NCBI RefSeq assembly: GCF_014636315.1
Contig: NZ_BMED01000004.1
Coordinates: forward strand, 1 to 64,000
Direction of reading: 5' to 3'
Origin: Parundibacterium terreum
Lineage (GTDB): Bacteria; Pseudomonadota; Gammaproteobacteria; Burkholderiales; Burkholderiaceae_D
DNA length: 64,000 bases
Part shown: positions 63,115 through 64,000 of the stretch, one piece after another
Layout: each line of letters opens with the position of its first letter
Numbering within the stretch: position 1 is the stretch's first letter
Made by a program: the position numbers and the translations under genes
The notes under the pieces: model-generated
What the model was told of the DNA's origin: nothing
Seen by the model: only the letters and a program-made list of their open reading frames with translations
Databases searched by the model: none

Positions 63115-64000
63115 TTACTTCTTGACGGACCAGACGTTGACCTGGCTGGCATCGGCACCCAGCTGCGCTGCACCTGCGGCATCAGCAGACTGCTTCTGCG
63201 TGTAGCTTGCAGGGATCACGAATGCATGGTTGGTCGGACGCACGGAATCGAAGTGCGTATCCGAGCTACCGGCATACTCTGGCAGATTCAGGATATTTGC
63301 CGAGATGAATTTTTCCGTGTATTTGGAACGATTCATATAGCTTGCATCATTGGCCGGATCAGCCAGCTGGAACATGTCCTGGAAGGTACGTACCAGCGAG
63401 AAGTGGCTATAAGAATCGCTGTCCGAGATGCCTTTAGGAGCATTTGCCTGATTGGTCAGGATGCCGAAGATACTTTGGCCGTGACCGCGGTTACCCTTGG
63501 TGTAGTTGTTGACCGTTGTATCAGGCGACCAGGTGCCGTCGGCGTTCTGTTTCAGAGGATTGGCAACAGTGCTATTGGCAACGTTCCAGCCGCAGCAGGA
63601 ATTCAGGCCGCTAGTGGCATTGCCTTCGTCAAACATGAGAACGATGGCAACACGTTTTTGCGGATTTTTCCACAGCGGAGAAGCCTGGATCTTCTTGACC
63701 AGATAATCGACATAGTTGTCGCCGCGGGTAATGATGGCACCGCCCGTTGCGTTTGGAACGTTGTTGGCTACGCTGCTGCAATCGCTGGCAGTGCCGGCGA
63801 CGCCGCTCGCTGTACCCTTGACGGAAATACCGTGCATGTCGTCGCACTGGTCAGGCATGATGAAGTTCAGGTTGCCGACGTTGCCGCTGGCCAGATCGGT
63901 GCCCAACTGGTCGGCGTCATAGCCGGCAGGGATCTTGTAGGCAGAACTGTTCTTCAGGTTGGCATCCCATTGGCCGCCGCCCAGGGTACGGTTGCTGTAG
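63115..64000 (-). CDS. phosphoesterase family protein (phospholipase C/acid phosphatase type), 5' part missing
   Basis: The reading frame is open to the right edge, so only the C-terminal 294 or so residues are seen. The segments RVAIVLMFDEGN (metal-binding Asp-Glu), RGDNYVDYLVKKIQ, SYSHFSLVRTFQDMFQL and GHGQSIFGILTN are typical of the alkaline-phosphatase-superfamily phosphoesterases (non-haemolytic phospholipase C, AcpA-like). The enzyme is presumably exported. Its substrate cannot be told. The last residues are WSVKK before the stop and terminator. Confidence 0.82.
   Translation of the reverse strand, partial: YSNRTLGGGQWDANLKNSSAYKIPAGYDADQLGTDLASGNVGNLNFIMPDQCDDMHGISVKGTASGVAGTASDCSSVANNVPNATGGAIITRGDNYVDYLVKKIQASPLWKNPQKRVAIVLMFDEGNATSGLNSCCGWNVANSTVANPLKQNADGTWSPDTTVNNYTKGNRGHGQSIFGILTNQANAPKGISDSDSYSHFSLVRTFQDMFQLADPANDASYMNRSKYTEKFISANILNLPEYAGSSDTHFDSVRPTNHAFVIPASYTQKQSADAAGAAQLGADASQVNVWSVKK

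Overview
The window reads as a chromosomal segment of a betaproteobacterium, most likely Burkholderiales of the Oxalobacteraceae type (Herminiimonas/Janthinobacterium-like). The evidence is the gene order (argS, SPOR-domain protein, dsbA), the style of the 5S rRNA 3' end, the liu leucine-degradation genes under a MerR-type regulator, and a moderately GC-rich composition with frequent ATA isoleucine codons. This placement is inferred from gene content and style, not from a database search. I see no insertion sequence, prophage, CRISPR array or integron. Almost everything is well-packed housekeeping and catabolic sequence.

Layout. 1-1.6 kb: the 3' end of a 5S rRNA gene with its terminator, a GtrA-like membrane protein, a tRNA-Val/tRNA-Asp pair with promoter and terminator, and a structured stretch that could be a small RNA. 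1.6-11.8 kb: rdgC (minus strand), a small membrane protein, argS, an FtsN-like SPOR protein, dsbA, a short-chain dehydrogenase, a BtuF-like protein, then a DMT exporter, a cupin with a divergent LysR regulator, and a metallo-beta-lactamase-fold hydrolase.

11.9-32.6 kb: a long plus-strand catabolic region for leucine/isovalerate. It holds a LiuR-like MerR regulator with two palindromic operator candidates, a hotdog thioesterase, isovaleryl-CoA dehydrogenase (liuA), a PLP-dependent dehydratase, aceK, thiolase, a second SDR, a second acyl-CoA dehydrogenase, a HAD phosphatase, a YchJ-like protein, both methylcrotonyl-CoA carboxylase subunits (liuB, liuD), methylglutaconyl-CoA hydratase (liuC), a GhrA-like reductase and HMG-CoA lyase (liuE). 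A complete bioA-bioF-bioD-bioB set sits between liuC and the biotinylated liuD subunit, so the cofactor pathway is embedded next to the enzyme that needs it. The end products are acetyl-CoA and acetoacetate. AceK (control of the glyoxylate bypass), thiolase and a glyoxylate/hydroxypyruvate reductase fit the handling of that acetyl-CoA.

32.8-47.8 kb: a DUF1269-like membrane protein, LysE and GNAT proteins, a two-gene ABC exporter, an FMN-binding oxidoreductase, a YfcF-like glutathione transferase, a MacA/MacB-like tripartite exporter with the ATPase and permease on separate genes, a TPR protein, a DEDDh exonuclease, a periplasmic binding protein, a TPR-GGDEF diguanylate cyclase and pyroglutamyl peptidase.

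47.8-56.4 kb: a glycerol module, with glpR divergent from glpD and the ABC glycerol importer glpS-T-P-Q-U-V. The two ATPases carry complementary degenerate motifs that predict one active and one inactive ATP site. 56.7-64 kb: a DUF1700/GIN-domain pair, an orphan sugar-type periplasmic binding protein behind an 18-bp palindrome, a minus-strand group of di-haem peroxidase lipoprotein, small lipoprotein and prolyl-4-hydroxylase-like enzyme, and the 3' part of a phosphoesterase that runs off the right edge.

A pattern outside the gene list: at least seven intergenic spacers carry 2-4 imperfect tandem copies of unrelated units about 9-17 bp long, several of them directly in front of a start codon.
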